Made by a program: the position numbers and the translations under genes. A stretch of 64,000 nt of DNA from Actinokineospora terrae (GTDB lineage Bacteria; Actinomycetota; Actinomycetes; Mycobacteriales; Pseudonocardiaceae), in the NCBI RefSeq assembly GCF_900111175.1, contig NZ_FOGI01000007.1:310001-374000 (forward strand). The letters run 5' to 3'. Below, piece by piece: positions 56,822 through 64,000 of the stretch (positions within the stretch are counted from its first letter, which is position 1; every line of letters begins with the position of its first letter). Under the pieces are notes generated by a model, which did no database searches, was not told the origin of the DNA, and saw only the letters and a program-made list of their open reading frames with translations.

Positions 56822-58609
56822 ATGAGCGCCCCCGTGTTGACCGCGGTGGCCTGGCCTTACGCCAACGGCCCCCGCCATATCGGTCACGTGTCCGGATTCG
56901 GTGTCCCTTCGGACGTTTTCTCCCGCTACATGCGCATGTCCGGCCACCGCGTGCTCATGGTCAGCGGCACCGACGAGCACGGCACGCCGATCCTCGTCCA
57001 AGCCGAGAAGGAAGGCCTGACCACCCGCCAGCTGGTCGACAAGTACAACCGGGTCATCGCCGAGGACCTCCAGGGCCTCGGCCTGTCCTACGACCTGTTC
57101 ACGCGCACTACGACCGGCAACCACTACAAGGTCGTGCAGGACCTCTTCCTCTCTCTATGGCGCAACGGCTACGTGCAGTCCAAGGTCCAGATGGGCGCTA
57201 TCAGCCCGTCCACCGGCCGCACGCTGCCGGACCGCTACATCGAGGGCACCTGCCCCATCTGCGGTTACGACGGCGCGCGCGGCGACCAGTGCGACAACTG
57301 CGGCAACCAGCTCGACCCGGTCGACCTCAAGAACCCCAGGTCCCGGATCAACGGCGAGGTGCCGAAGTTCATCGAGACCGAGCACCTGTTCCTCGACCTG
57401 CCCGCGTTCACCGAGTCGCTCGGCTCGTGGCTGTCCACCCGCACCGAGTGGCGCCCGAACGTGCTCAAGTTCAGCCAGAACCTGCTCGACGACCTGCGCC
57501 CCCGGCCGATCACCCGCGACCTGGACTGGGGCATCCCGGTCCCGCTCGACGGCTGGCGGGACGCGCCGATGAAGCGGTTCTACGTCTGGTTCGACGCGGT
57601 CATCGGCTACCTGTCGGCCAGCGTCGAGTGGGCGCGCCGCACCGGTGACGCCGACGCCTGGAAGGAGTTCTGGACCGACCCGGCCCAGGCCTACTACTTC
57701 ATGGGCAAGGACAACATCGTCTTCCACTCGCTGATCTGGCCGTCGCTGCTGCTGGGCCAGAACGGCGCGGGCGACAAGGGCGGCACCCCGGGCCGGTTCG
57801 ACACGCTGAACCTGCCCACCGAGGTCGTCTCCAGCGAGTTCCTGACCATGAGCGGGTCGAAGTTCTCCACCTCGCGCGGCACGGTGATCTACGTCGGCGA
57901 CTTCCTCAAGGAGTTCGGCGCCGACTCGCTGCGCTACTTCATCTCGGTCGCGGGCCCGGAGAACCAGGACACCGACTTCACCTGGGACGAGTTCGTCCGC
58001 CGGACCAACTTCGAGCTGGCCAACGAGTGGGGCAACCTGGTCAACCGGTCGGTGTCGATGGCGCACAAGAACGTCGGCGCCGTGCCTGCCCCGACCGCGC
58101 CGACCGCGGCGGACGCCGAGCTCAAGGCGCTGGCCAAGGCCGCGTTCGCGACCGTGGGCGACAACCTGCGCCGGTCCCGGTTCAAGGCGGCGGCCTCGGA
58201 GGCGATGCGGGTCGTCGGCGCGGCGAACAAGTACCTGTCCGACGAGGAGCCGTGGAAGCGCAAGGACGACCCCGCGCGCCGCGACACCATCCTGCACACC
58301 GCGCTGCAGGTCGTCTCCGACGCCAACACGCTGCTCACCCCCTTCCTGCCGCACTCGGCGCAGAAGGTGCACGAGCTGCTCGGCGGCAAGGGCGTGTGGG
58401 CGGCCCAGCCGGAGCTGCGCGAGGTCGACGATCTGGACGACCCGTCGATCAGCTACCCGGTGCTCACCGGTGACTACGCGGGCGAGCAGGCCGCGTGGGG
58501 GTCGGTGGACATCGAGGTCGGCACGCCGCTGACCAAGCCGGAGCCGCTGTTCGCCAAGCTCGACCCGAAGCTCGGCGAGACCGGCCCGGAGTGGGCGCCG
58601 GTCACGTGA
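56822..58609 (+). CDS. metG: Methionyl-tRNA synthetase
   Basis: A 595-residue class-I synthetase. The HIGH motif is PRHIGH (residues 17-22), and the KMSKS equivalent is in FLTMSGSKFSTSRG. A zinc-binding knot has CPIC and CDNC. The anticodon-binding domain begins near residue 390 (WGNLVNRSVSMAHKNVGAVP). There is no C-terminal EMAP/Trbp-like extension. It charges tRNA-Met for initiation and elongation. Its stop overlaps the tatD GTG (GTGA). Confidence 0.97.
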   Translation: MSAPVLTAVAWPYANGPRHIGHVSGFGVPSDVFSRYMRMSGHRVLMVSGTDEHGTPILVQAEKEGLTTRQLVDKYNRVIAEDLQGLGLSYDLFTRTTTGNHYKVVQDLFLSLWRNGYVQSKVQMGAISPSTGRTLPDRYIEGTCPICGYDGARGDQCDNCGNQLDPVDLKNPRSRINGEVPKFIETEHLFLDLPAFTESLGSWLSTRTEWRPNVLKFSQNLLDDLRPRPITRDLDWGIPVPLDGWRDAPMKRFYVWFDAVIGYLSASVEWARRTGDADAWKEFWTDPAQAYYFMGKDNIVFHSLIWPSLLLGQNGAGDKGGTPGRFDTLNLPTEVVSSEFLTMSGSKFSTSRGTVIYVGDFLKEFGADSLRYFISVAGPENQDTDFTWDEFVRRTNFELANEWGNLVNRSVSMAHKNVGAVPAPTAPTAADAELKALAKAAFATVGDNLRRSRFKAAASEAMRVVGAANKYLSDEEPWKRKDDPARRDTILHTALQVVSDANTLLTPFLPHSAQKVHELLGGKGVWAAQPELREVDDLDDPSISYPVLTGDYAGEQAAWGSVDIEVGTPLTKPEPLFAKLDPKLGETGPEWAPVT

Positions 58610-59466
58610 CACCCCGCAAGGGCGAGCGACCGCCGGTGCCGGAGCGACTTCCGGCGCCGGTGGTCGACGCACACACCCACCTGGACGCCTGCGGTGCCAA
58701 GGATGCCGCTGACGTGTCCACAATGCTCGACCGCGCCGAAGAGGCCGGAGTGGACAGGGTCATCACCGTGGCCGATGACCTTGCCTCGGCGCGATGGGCC
58801 GCTGAAGCGTCCACGTGGGATAGCCGTGTCTTCGCCGCCGTCGCTATCCACCCGACGCGCACGGCAGAGTTCACCGACGCGGACAAGGTGGAGATCGAGC
58901 GGTTAGCCCAACAGCCGCGGGTAGTGGCGGTGGGCGAGACAGGGCTGGACTACTACTGGGACTACAGCCCGCCCGCGGCCCAGCACGAGGCGTTCCGCTG
59001 GCACATCGACCTCGCCAAGCGGGTCGGCAAGCCGCTGATGATCCACGACCGGGACGCGCACGCGGACATCCTCAAGGTCCTCACCGAGGAGGGCGCCCCC
59101 GAGGTGGTCGTCTTCCACTGCTTCTCCGGGGACCTCGACTTCGCCAAGGCGTGCGTGGAGCGCGGTTTCGTCCTCTCCTTCGCGGGCCCGGTGACCTTCC
59201 GCAACGCGGCTCCTTTGCGTGAAGCGGCGGCGTTCGTGCCCGCGGATCAACTCCTGGTCGAGACCGACGCTCCATTCCTCACCCCCCACCCTTTCCGCGG
59301 CAGGCCTAACGAGCCGTACTGCGCCGCTTACACACTCAGAGACCTCGCGCAGCTACGCGGAGATGACGTCGCCGAGCTCGCCGGCGCGGTGTCCGCGACC
59401 GCGGATCGCGTGTTCCGACTGCGCACTGTGACATCGGACCTTCCGAACGGTGAAGGATTGCGATGA
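58606..59466 (+). CDS. tatD: TatD family metal-dependent hydrolase (DNase)
   Basis: A 286-residue TIM-barrel protein: metal ligands in VVDAHTHLDACG, VAIHPTRT, VAVGETGLDYYWDYSP, KPLMIHDRDAH, VVFHCFSGDLDFA and VETDAPFLTPHPFRGRPNEP. TatD enzymes act as 3'-5' exonucleases in DNA repair or turnover. The GTG is set by the GTGA overlap with metG. The order metG-tatD-rpfB-ksgA matches mycobacteria. Confidence 0.95.
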   Translation: MTPRKGERPPVPERLPAPVVDAHTHLDACGAKDAADVSTMLDRAEEAGVDRVITVADDLASARWAAEASTWDSRVFAAVAIHPTRTAEFTDADKVEIERLAQQPRVVAVGETGLDYYWDYSPPAAQHEAFRWHIDLAKRVGKPLMIHDRDAHADILKVLTEEGAPEVVVFHCFSGDLDFAKACVERGFVLSFAGPVTFRNAAPLREAAAFVPADQLLVETDAPFLTPHPFRGRPNEPYCAAYTLRDLAQLRGDDVAELAGAVSATADRVFRLRTVTSDLPNGEGLR

Positions 59467-59770
59467 TCGGGGGATGGCGCGGCGCGGACAGGGGTGTGAC
59501 AGGACTCACGAGATCGCTGGATGTGTTTGCGCAACCTCCCGGCCCCCGTTACTGTCCCGTGACCGTACGACTAGGGGCACCAGCCCCGAGTCGGCCCGGA
59601 GCCAGTCCGAGCAGTGTTGACCGTCGGGGTTGGCTGGTTGCGGGTCGTCGGACACACACGAGGCGCGAGAGCGGCCGAGCACGCGAGGGAGTGGACGTCG
59701 GTGGCCAGACCGAACCGACATCCACGGCGGGACGCGGCCGGATCTGGTGCCCTCTGGAGGAAACGACCCT
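59467..59770 (+). other. Long leader of rpfB, no gene seen
   Basis: About 300 bp between tatD and rpfB. It is GC-rich with a candidate promoter around GTTACTGT (about 59549). No match to the c-di-AMP (ydaO) riboswitch that precedes some rpf genes could be recognised. The ribosome-binding site GGAGGAAA lies at its end. Confidence 0.45.
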
Positions 59771-61345
59771 GTGAGCGGTAAACAGACCGGCGGTTCCGAC
59801 CGCCCTGGGCACGACGGCTTCTCCGCCGACACCGACTGGTTCACCCCGGTCCAGGTGGTCAGCGAGACCACGCTCGATGACGACTTCACCGCGTGGCAGT
59901 CGGAGTTCCCGAGTCTCCCCAGCTTCCCCGATGGTCAGTCTGCACCCGAATTTTCCGGCTTCGCCTCTGTCGGTTTCCTCGACACCCGCCGCGAGTTCGA
60001 CGACGGTTACTCGTCCTCGCTGAGCATCACCGACCACGACGTCCGCCACGCACTCGGCCCGCAGGCCGACGAGATCATGGCGACCGCCGGTGTCGACGTC
60101 GACGAACTCATCCGGCTCATCAACGCCGAGACCACCGTCCTGCCGGTCATCCCCGATGACCTCTCCGTCGCCGCGCAGCCGCTCAAGGTCGGCGAGGCCG
60201 ACGCACCCGCGCCCGGGCTGCTCGCCGCGGTCAAGCGGTGGAAGGGCACCTTCCTCAAGGCCACCATCGCGGCCGTCCTGGTCACCCTGATCGGTGGCGG
60301 CGGCGCGGCCATCGCGATGAACAACACGGTCACCGTCGAGGTCGACGGCCAGACCAAGCAGGTCAACACCTACTCCGACACCGTCGGCGAGGTCCTGGCC
60401 GAAGAGGGCATCGCGGTCGGCGCGCACGACTCGCTGAGCCCGTCGCCGAGCGCCGAGATCGGCGACGACGGCAAGATCGTGCTCCAGCGCGGCCGCCAGC
60501 TGCACCTCAAGGTCGACGGCGAGCAGCGCGACGTCTGGGTGCGCGCCAACTCCGTCGGCGAGGCGCTGCGCCAGGCGGGCGCCCCCGTGGCGGGCTCGTG
60601 GGTCTCCGTCGGCAACGACGCCCAGGTCCCGCTCGAGGGCCTCGCGGTCGAGATCAAGACCGCCAAGGAGATCACCCTCTACGACGGCGGCAACGCCGGT
60701 GTCCCGGTCCGCACCACCGCGGTGACCGTGGGCGAGCTGCTCGGCGAGCGCGGCCTCTCGCTCGGCCCGCAGGACGCGATCCTGCCCGGCGCCGACCTCA
60801 AGCTGGCCGGTGGCGCGGAGATCCGGATCAGCCGCACCGGCGTGACCGTGATCAACCAGGCCGAGCCCATCGCGCCCCCGGTCGAGAAGGTCGACGACCC
60901 GGAGCTCGACAAGGGCAAGGAGACCGTGGTCGAGCCCGGTGTCCCCGGCGAGCGCATGGTGACCTACCGGATCACCGAGAAGAACGGCAAGGTCGTCAAG
61001 CGCGAGGAGATCGGCGCGAAGACGCTCACCGAGGCCAAGCCCAAGGTCGTCAAGGTCGGCACCAAGAAGCCGCCGCAGCCGGTCATCTCCGACGGCGCGG
61101 CCTGGGACCGGCTCGCCCAGTGCGAGGCCACCGGCAACTGGGCCATCAACTCCGGCAACGGCTACTACGGCGGCCTGCAGTTCAACAAGAGCACCTGGGA
61201 CTCCAACGGCGGCGGCCAGTACGCCGCCTACCCGCACCAGGCCACCCGCGAGCAGCAGATCGCCATCGCCACGAAGGTCCGCGACGCCCGCGGCGGCTAT
61301 TCCGCCTGGCCCGCCTGCGCCCGCAAGCTCGGCCTGCCGACCTGA
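59771..61345 (+). CDS. rpfB: Resuscitation-promoting factor RpfB
   Basis: A 524-residue protein. The GTG at 59771 follows GGAGGAAA. About 155 cytoplasmic residues, acidic and unlike mycobacterial RpfB, precede one membrane helix near 160-180 (LKATIAAVLVTLIGGGGAAI). Three DUF348 repeats follow (TVTVEVDGQTKQVNTYSDTV; QLHLKVDGEQRDVWVRANSV; EITLYDGGNAGVPVRTTAVT), then a G5 domain and a C-terminal transglycosylase-like RPF domain with catalytic Glu452 (LAQCEATGNWAINSGNGYYG). It cleaves peptidoglycan and stimulates regrowth of dormant cells or spores. Confidence 0.95.
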   Translation: MSGKQTGGSDRPGHDGFSADTDWFTPVQVVSETTLDDDFTAWQSEFPSLPSFPDGQSAPEFSGFASVGFLDTRREFDDGYSSSLSITDHDVRHALGPQADEIMATAGVDVDELIRLINAETTVLPVIPDDLSVAAQPLKVGEADAPAPGLLAAVKRWKGTFLKATIAAVLVTLIGGGGAAIAMNNTVTVEVDGQTKQVNTYSDTVGEVLAEEGIAVGAHDSLSPSPSAEIGDDGKIVLQRGRQLHLKVDGEQRDVWVRANSVGEALRQAGAPVAGSWVSVGNDAQVPLEGLAVEIKTAKEITLYDGGNAGVPVRTTAVTVGELLGERGLSLGPQDAILPGADLKLAGGAEIRISRTGVTVINQAEPIAPPVEKVDDPELDKGKETVVEPGVPGERMVTYRITEKNGKVVKREEIGAKTLTEAKPKVVKVGTKKPPQPVISDGAAWDRLAQCEATGNWAINSGNGYYGGLQFNKSTWDSNGGGQYAAYPHQATREQQIAIATKVRDARGGYSAWPACARKLGLPT

Positions 61346-61358
61346 TCCGCTAATCGTC

Positions 61359-61397
61359 GCCAAAAGGCCCCTTCCTTTACCGGAGGGGCCTTTTGGC
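61359..61397 (+). terminator. Strong terminator after rpfB
   Basis: A perfect 14-bp stem (GCCAAAAGGCCCCT with AGGGGCCTTTTGGC, 61359-61372 and 61384-61397) is followed by ATTT. The T-rich 3' arm makes it a classic rho-independent terminator; it could work in both directions. Confidence 0.9.
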
Positions 61398-61465
61398 ATT
61401 TCCGGAATGGGTGCGGAAACGGGCCGGTGCGCGCATTGCCGCCCGTCCCGAGTAGCATCTCGGCA

Positions 61466-62323
61466 ATGACCGGTTCGGCGTTGCTCAGCCCGGTGGACGT
61501 GCGCAGGCTCGCCGCCGAACTCGGGGTGCGGCCGACCAAGAAGCTCGGCCAGAACTTCGTGCACGACCCCAACACCGTCCGGCGCATCGCGACCACCGCG
61601 CGGCTCAGCCCCGACGACGTCGTCCTCGAGGTCGGCCCGGGACTCGGCTCGCTGACGCTGGCGCTGCTGCCCGAGTGCGCCTCGGTCGTCGCCGTCGAGA
61701 TCGATCCAGTGCTCGCCGCGCGTCTACCCGGGACGGTCGCCGAACGCGCGCCCGGGTTTGCCGGTCGACTCAGCGTTGTGCTCGGCGACGCCATGCGGGT
61801 CACCCGTGCCGAACTCGGCGCCGAGCCGACCGCGCTCGTGGCCAACCTGCCCTACAACGTCGCGGTGCCGGTCGTGCTGCACCTGCTGGCCGAACTGCCG
61901 AGCCTGCGCACCGTGCTGGTGATGGTGCAGGCGGAGGTCGCCGACCGGATGGCGGCCGGGCCGGGCGGCAAGGTCTACGGCGTGCCCAGCGTCAAGATCG
62001 CGTGGTACGCCGAGTCGCGTCGCGTGGCGACGGTGTCGCGGGCGGTCTTCTGGCCAGTACCCAATGTGGACTCCGCGTTGGTTTTTCTCACCCGGCGGCC
62101 AAGTCCGGAGGGTGTCGACCGCGCCGCGGTGTTCGCCGTCGTCGACGCCGCGTTCGCCCAACGCCGCAAGACGCTGCGCGCGGCACTGTCCGATTGGGCC
62201 GGTTCACCCGCGCGGGCCGAGGCGGTGCTCACCTCGGCGGGGGTCGACCCGACCCTGAGGGGTGAGCAGTTGTCGGTAGGGGACTTCGTCCGGATAGCCC
62301 AGGCGTTCACTCCGGTGCAGTAG
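61466..62323 (+). CDS. ksgA: 16S rRNA (adenine1518-N6/adenine1519-N6)-dimethyltransferase
   Basis: A 285-residue protein: RPTKKLGQNFVHDPNTVRRI, SAM motif VVLEVGPGLGSLTLALLPEC, acidic AVEIDPVLAARL, catalytic ANLPYNVAVPVVLHLLAELP, FWPVPNVDSALVFLTRRPSP and AFAQRRKTLRAALSDW. It dimethylates two adenines of helix 45 during 30S maturation. The ATG at 61466 is the family start, set apart from rpfB by a terminator. In mycobacteria ispE follows; here a SAM riboswitch unit follows instead. Confidence 0.96.
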   Translation: MTGSALLSPVDVRRLAAELGVRPTKKLGQNFVHDPNTVRRIATTARLSPDDVVLEVGPGLGSLTLALLPECASVVAVEIDPVLAARLPGTVAERAPGFAGRLSVVLGDAMRVTRAELGAEPTALVANLPYNVAVPVVLHLLAELPSLRTVLVMVQAEVADRMAAGPGGKVYGVPSVKIAWYAESRRVATVSRAVFWPVPNVDSALVFLTRRPSPEGVDRAAVFAVVDAAFAQRRKTLRAALSDWAGSPARAEAVLTSAGVDPTLRGEQLSVGDFVRIAQAFTPVQ

Positions 62324-62431
62324 CGCGAACCCGCCACCGTTACTCCCCCGGTGTGATGTATCGAACCCGGGACCTCAACTTGACCTCACACGCTTGCTTT
62401 TGGCGGTCCCGGTCGGGTCTACTCTTGGGGC

Positions 62432-62520
62432 ATTCCATCCCGAGCGGCCGAGAGACCTGGCTCCAAGACGCCGCAGCAACCACCCAACGTGGGCAGGTGC
62501 TACCGCCAGGAGCGATGGAG
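62432..62520 (+). promoter_or_regulatory. SAM-I (S-box) riboswitch
   Basis: P1 is formed by TCCATC (62434-62439) and GATGGA (62514-62519). Between them is the S-box core: GAGCGGCCGAGAGACCTGGC, then CCAAGACGCCGCAGCAACC, a CCCA/TGGG hairpin, and GGTGCTACCGCCAGGAGC. These match the conserved GAG-x-GG, GAC-TGGC, GCAACC and GGTGCTA blocks of SAM-I aptamers. A TACTCT box at 62420-62425 could be the -10 element. Riboswitches of this class turn off methionine genes when S-adenosylmethionine is abundant. Confidence 0.88.
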
Positions 62521-62532
62521 GAGTGAGAACGG

Positions 62533-62616
62533 ATGCAGATCCTCACCACACGCCGGGTCATCGACCAGTGCAGGCGTTCTGTGACGGCATGTCGACCGAT
62601 GTGCGTAGCCCGCTGA
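62533..62616 (+). CDS. Cys-containing putative leader peptide (27 residues)
   Basis: A small frame beginning ATG at 62533 with GGAGGAG 9 bases upstream. The peptide starts MQILTTRRVIDQCRRSVTAC and contains three Cys among its last 15 residues. It resembles the 'putative leader peptide' group of actinomycetes with the LTxRRxxDxxR...C pattern, found ahead of sulphur-metabolism operons. Its ribosome-binding site directly follows the 3' strand of riboswitch P1, so the aptamer may control its translation. Too short for ordinary gene finding. Confidence 0.62.
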   Translation: MQILTTRRVIDQCRRSVTACRPMCVAR

Positions 62617-62718
62617 TCTTCGCGTAGCACCACGTCTTTCGCAGCACCCCCCTCCCGGAACCGGACTGTCCTCTGTGGACTTCTGGTCTGCCGTCGCGCC
62701 CGCTTGGAGTTAAGCACC

Positions 62719-63726
62719 GTGATCACCGTCGAGAACCTCAGCAAGTCCTTCTGGGGCAACACCGGCCCCGTCGTCGCCATCGATGACGTCACCCTGGACG
62801 TGCCCACCGGCACCATCACCGGCGTGGTGGGCCCCTCCGGTTCCGGCAAGTCCACCCTCGCCCGCCTCGTCGCGCTGCAGGAACGCCCCGACAGCGGCGT
62901 CATCCGCGTCGACGGCTTCAACACCGCCGCGCTGGACCCGCGCAGACTCCGGGCCGCCCGCAGGCGCATCGGCGTCATCACCCAGGGCGACCTGCTGCCG
63001 CAGCGCACCGCCGCGGGCAACATCGCGCTCCCGCTGGAGCAGGCCGGGATCGACGGCCCGCAGCGCCGCGAGAAGGTCGGCAAGCTGCTCGACCTGATCG
63101 GCCTCACCGACAAGGCCGCCCGCTACCCCGACACCCTCACCGACGGGCAGCGCGCCCGGGTCGAGGTCGCCCGCGCCCTGGTCGGCGACCCCGGGCTGCT
63201 GCTCGCCGACGACCCGACCCGCTCGCTCGACTCCGACGCCGCCGCCGGTGTGCTGACGGTGCTGGACCGGGCGCGCGCCGAACTGGGCGCCACGGTCCTG
63301 GTCGTGACCAGCGACTCCGGTGTCGTCCGGCGGATCGCCGACGACGTCGCGCTGCTCGACGGCGGCAAGATCACCGAGAGCGGCAGCCTGCTGTCGCTGG
63401 TGCAGGACGCGAACAGCCAGGTCGCGCAGACCCTGCTGCCCTCGATCGACGTCCCGAAGAGCGCCACCGCCGGGTACGACCGGGTCGCCGAGGTAGTCCT
63501 CATCGGCTTCGCCGCCGTCGGCGCCCTGCTGCCGGAGGCCACCTCCCGCTTCAGCACCAACATCTCCGTCATCGGCGGCGGCCTCACCCGCGTCGGCGAA
63601 ACCCCCGTAGCCCGCTTCCTCCTCGGCGTCACCGGCGCCTGGGCCGACCAGTCCCTGACCTGGATCGCCGAACGCGGCGGCGTCGTGCGGCCGCAGGTCG
63701 GTCTCGCCCGCACTGTTGCCGCCTGA
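62719..63726 (+). CDS. MetN-like ABC ATPase with NIL domain and degenerate catalytic motifs
   Basis: A 335-residue protein, GTG start with GGAG upstream. The N-terminal ATPase aligns with MetN: Walker A GPSGSGKST (38-46) is intact, but the signature reads LTDGQ (140-144) in place of LSGGQ, Walker B ends Asp164-Asp165 (LLLADDPTRSLD) in place of Asp-Glu, and the switch His is Ser198 (VVTSDSGVV). The C-terminal 80 residues form a NIL-like domain (LIGFAAVGALLPEATSRFST, NISVIGGGLTRVGETPVARF), which in MetN binds methionine. A terminator follows at once, so no metI or metQ is cotranscribed. Role may be regulatory or the ATPase may pair with a distant permease. Confidence 0.85.
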   Translation: MITVENLSKSFWGNTGPVVAIDDVTLDVPTGTITGVVGPSGSGKSTLARLVALQERPDSGVIRVDGFNTAALDPRRLRAARRRIGVITQGDLLPQRTAAGNIALPLEQAGIDGPQRREKVGKLLDLIGLTDKAARYPDTLTDGQRARVEVARALVGDPGLLLADDPTRSLDSDAAAGVLTVLDRARAELGATVLVVTSDSGVVRRIADDVALLDGGKITESGSLLSLVQDANSQVAQTLLPSIDVPKSATAGYDRVAEVVLIGFAAVGALLPEATSRFSTNISVIGGGLTRVGETPVARFLLGVTGAWADQSLTWIAERGGVVRPQVGLARTVAA

Positions 63727-63736
63727 CGCTTTCTTG

Positions 63737-63772
63737 ATCGCCCGGCTCACTTCGGTGAGCCGGGCGATTTTC
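63737..63772 (+). terminator. Strong terminator after the MetN-like gene
   Basis: A perfect 14-bp stem with TTCG tetraloop (ATCGCCCGGCTCAC-ttcg-GTGAGCCGGGCGAT) is followed by TTTCTTG, 10 bases after the stop codon. Confidence 0.95.
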
Positions 63773-63804
63773 TTGTACCGCGCCCGGTCTTCGTTTGCCG
63801 CGCG

Positions 63805-63851
63805 CCACCGTGCTTCCCGCGCAAGACCGTGCTTCCCGCGCACCACCGTGC
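63805..63851. repeat. 19-bp tandem repeat
   Basis: CCGTGCTTCCCGCGCA occurs at 63808-63823 and 63827-63842, and CCGTGC starts a third copy at 63846; the period is 19 bp. It lies in a gene-free interval after the MetN-like gene terminator. Confidence 0.75.
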
Positions 63852-63900
63852 GGCGGCTCCTATTCCGCACTCATCCCGTCAGCCAGCCATGACCGCGCAC

Positions 63901-64000
63901 CTCTAGCGCGCGCCAGTCCTCTACACAGTCAGTCGCGACTACTCCTCGAACGCTCGCCAGTTCTCATACGCAGTCAGCCGTTGACAGCGCCTCCAGCGCG
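63901..64000. repeat. About 45-bp degenerate tandem repeat running off the window
   Basis: Units begin CTCTAGCGCG (63901), CTCGAACGCT (63945) and CTCCAGCGCG (63991). The shared core is GCCAGTCCTCTACACAGTCAG (63912) versus GCCAGTTCTCATACGCAGTCAG (63956). The third copy is cut by the window end. No gene is seen here. Confidence 0.7.

Noticed and set aside
59467..59770. c-di-AMP (ydaO) riboswitch upstream of rpfB
   Set aside because: Some actinomycete rpf genes have one, but the conserved aptamer blocks could not be found in this leader.
59549..61564. 671-residue minus-strand frame across rpfB
   Set aside because: Antisense shadow of rpfB with Leu/Gly/Asp-biased sequence; rpfB domains on the plus strand are unambiguous.

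Overview
The window is chromosomal DNA from a high-GC actinomycete. GTG starts are common, genes are tightly packed with GTGA/ATGA/TGATG overlaps, and many proteins are typical of the Pseudonocardiaceae and mycobacteria. From about 22.6 kb to the end, the core genes follow the order I recall for Mycobacterium tuberculosis Rv0981-Rv1010: mprA-mprB-pepD/htrA-moaB2, mscL, SAF protein, FmdB-type zinc ribbon, 5-formyl-THF cyclo-ligase, galU, moeA/glp, rimJ, sepX/glpR, then pmt, rsmI, metG, tatD, rpfB and ksgA. Accessory genes are inserted between these conserved pieces. The genus cannot be fixed from sequence alone; Pseudonocardiaceae is an inference.

Region 1 (1-22.6 kb) is variable. It holds two tandem secreted S8 proteases with P-domains (the first cut by the window edge), a secreted S1 protease with three beta-sandwich repeats, an orphan Vsr-like nuclease, a PadR regulator, a divergent hydrolase/MocR pair with a visible operator, a type VII secretion-associated protein with a duplicated module, several XRE regulators, a Sel1/TPR protein, tRNA-Arg(CCT), a two-gene ABC exporter, an orphan NarL-type regulator, a TPR-GGDEF protein, and an operon for an EthD-like protein, a 3-hydroxyacyl-CoA dehydrogenase and an Eis-like acetyltransferase.

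Region 2 (22.6-38 kb) is the envelope-stress and division core. MprA/MprB and HtrA carry matching TCTCAG-N5-TCTCAG direct repeats in front of mprA and htrA. A deoR-galT pair separates the two. galU, Glp, RimJ-like and SepX/GlpR lead to tRNA-Ala(CGC), a strong hairpin and an unusual alternating 85-bp repeat array.

Region 3 (38-51 kb) holds an M48 protease, a GT87-type mannosyltransferase, a flavoprotein, an RlmA-type rRNA methyltransferase, a DinB-like protein facing a TetR regulator, a thioredoxin with a textbook SigR-type promoter, a kinase with an N-terminal membrane domain, a candidate HEPN protein and a GlxA-type regulator, and ends with Pmt.

Region 4 (51-64 kb) holds rsmI coupled to a DUF4185 protein (candidate D-arabinanase), a padR-drrAB-like exporter operon with two operators, then metG-tatD-rpfB-ksgA. 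It ends with a SAM-I riboswitch, a Cys-containing leader peptide and a MetN-like ATPase whose catalytic motifs look degenerate, closed by a strong terminator. The last-named unit and the HEPN gene are the best candidates for something undescribed.
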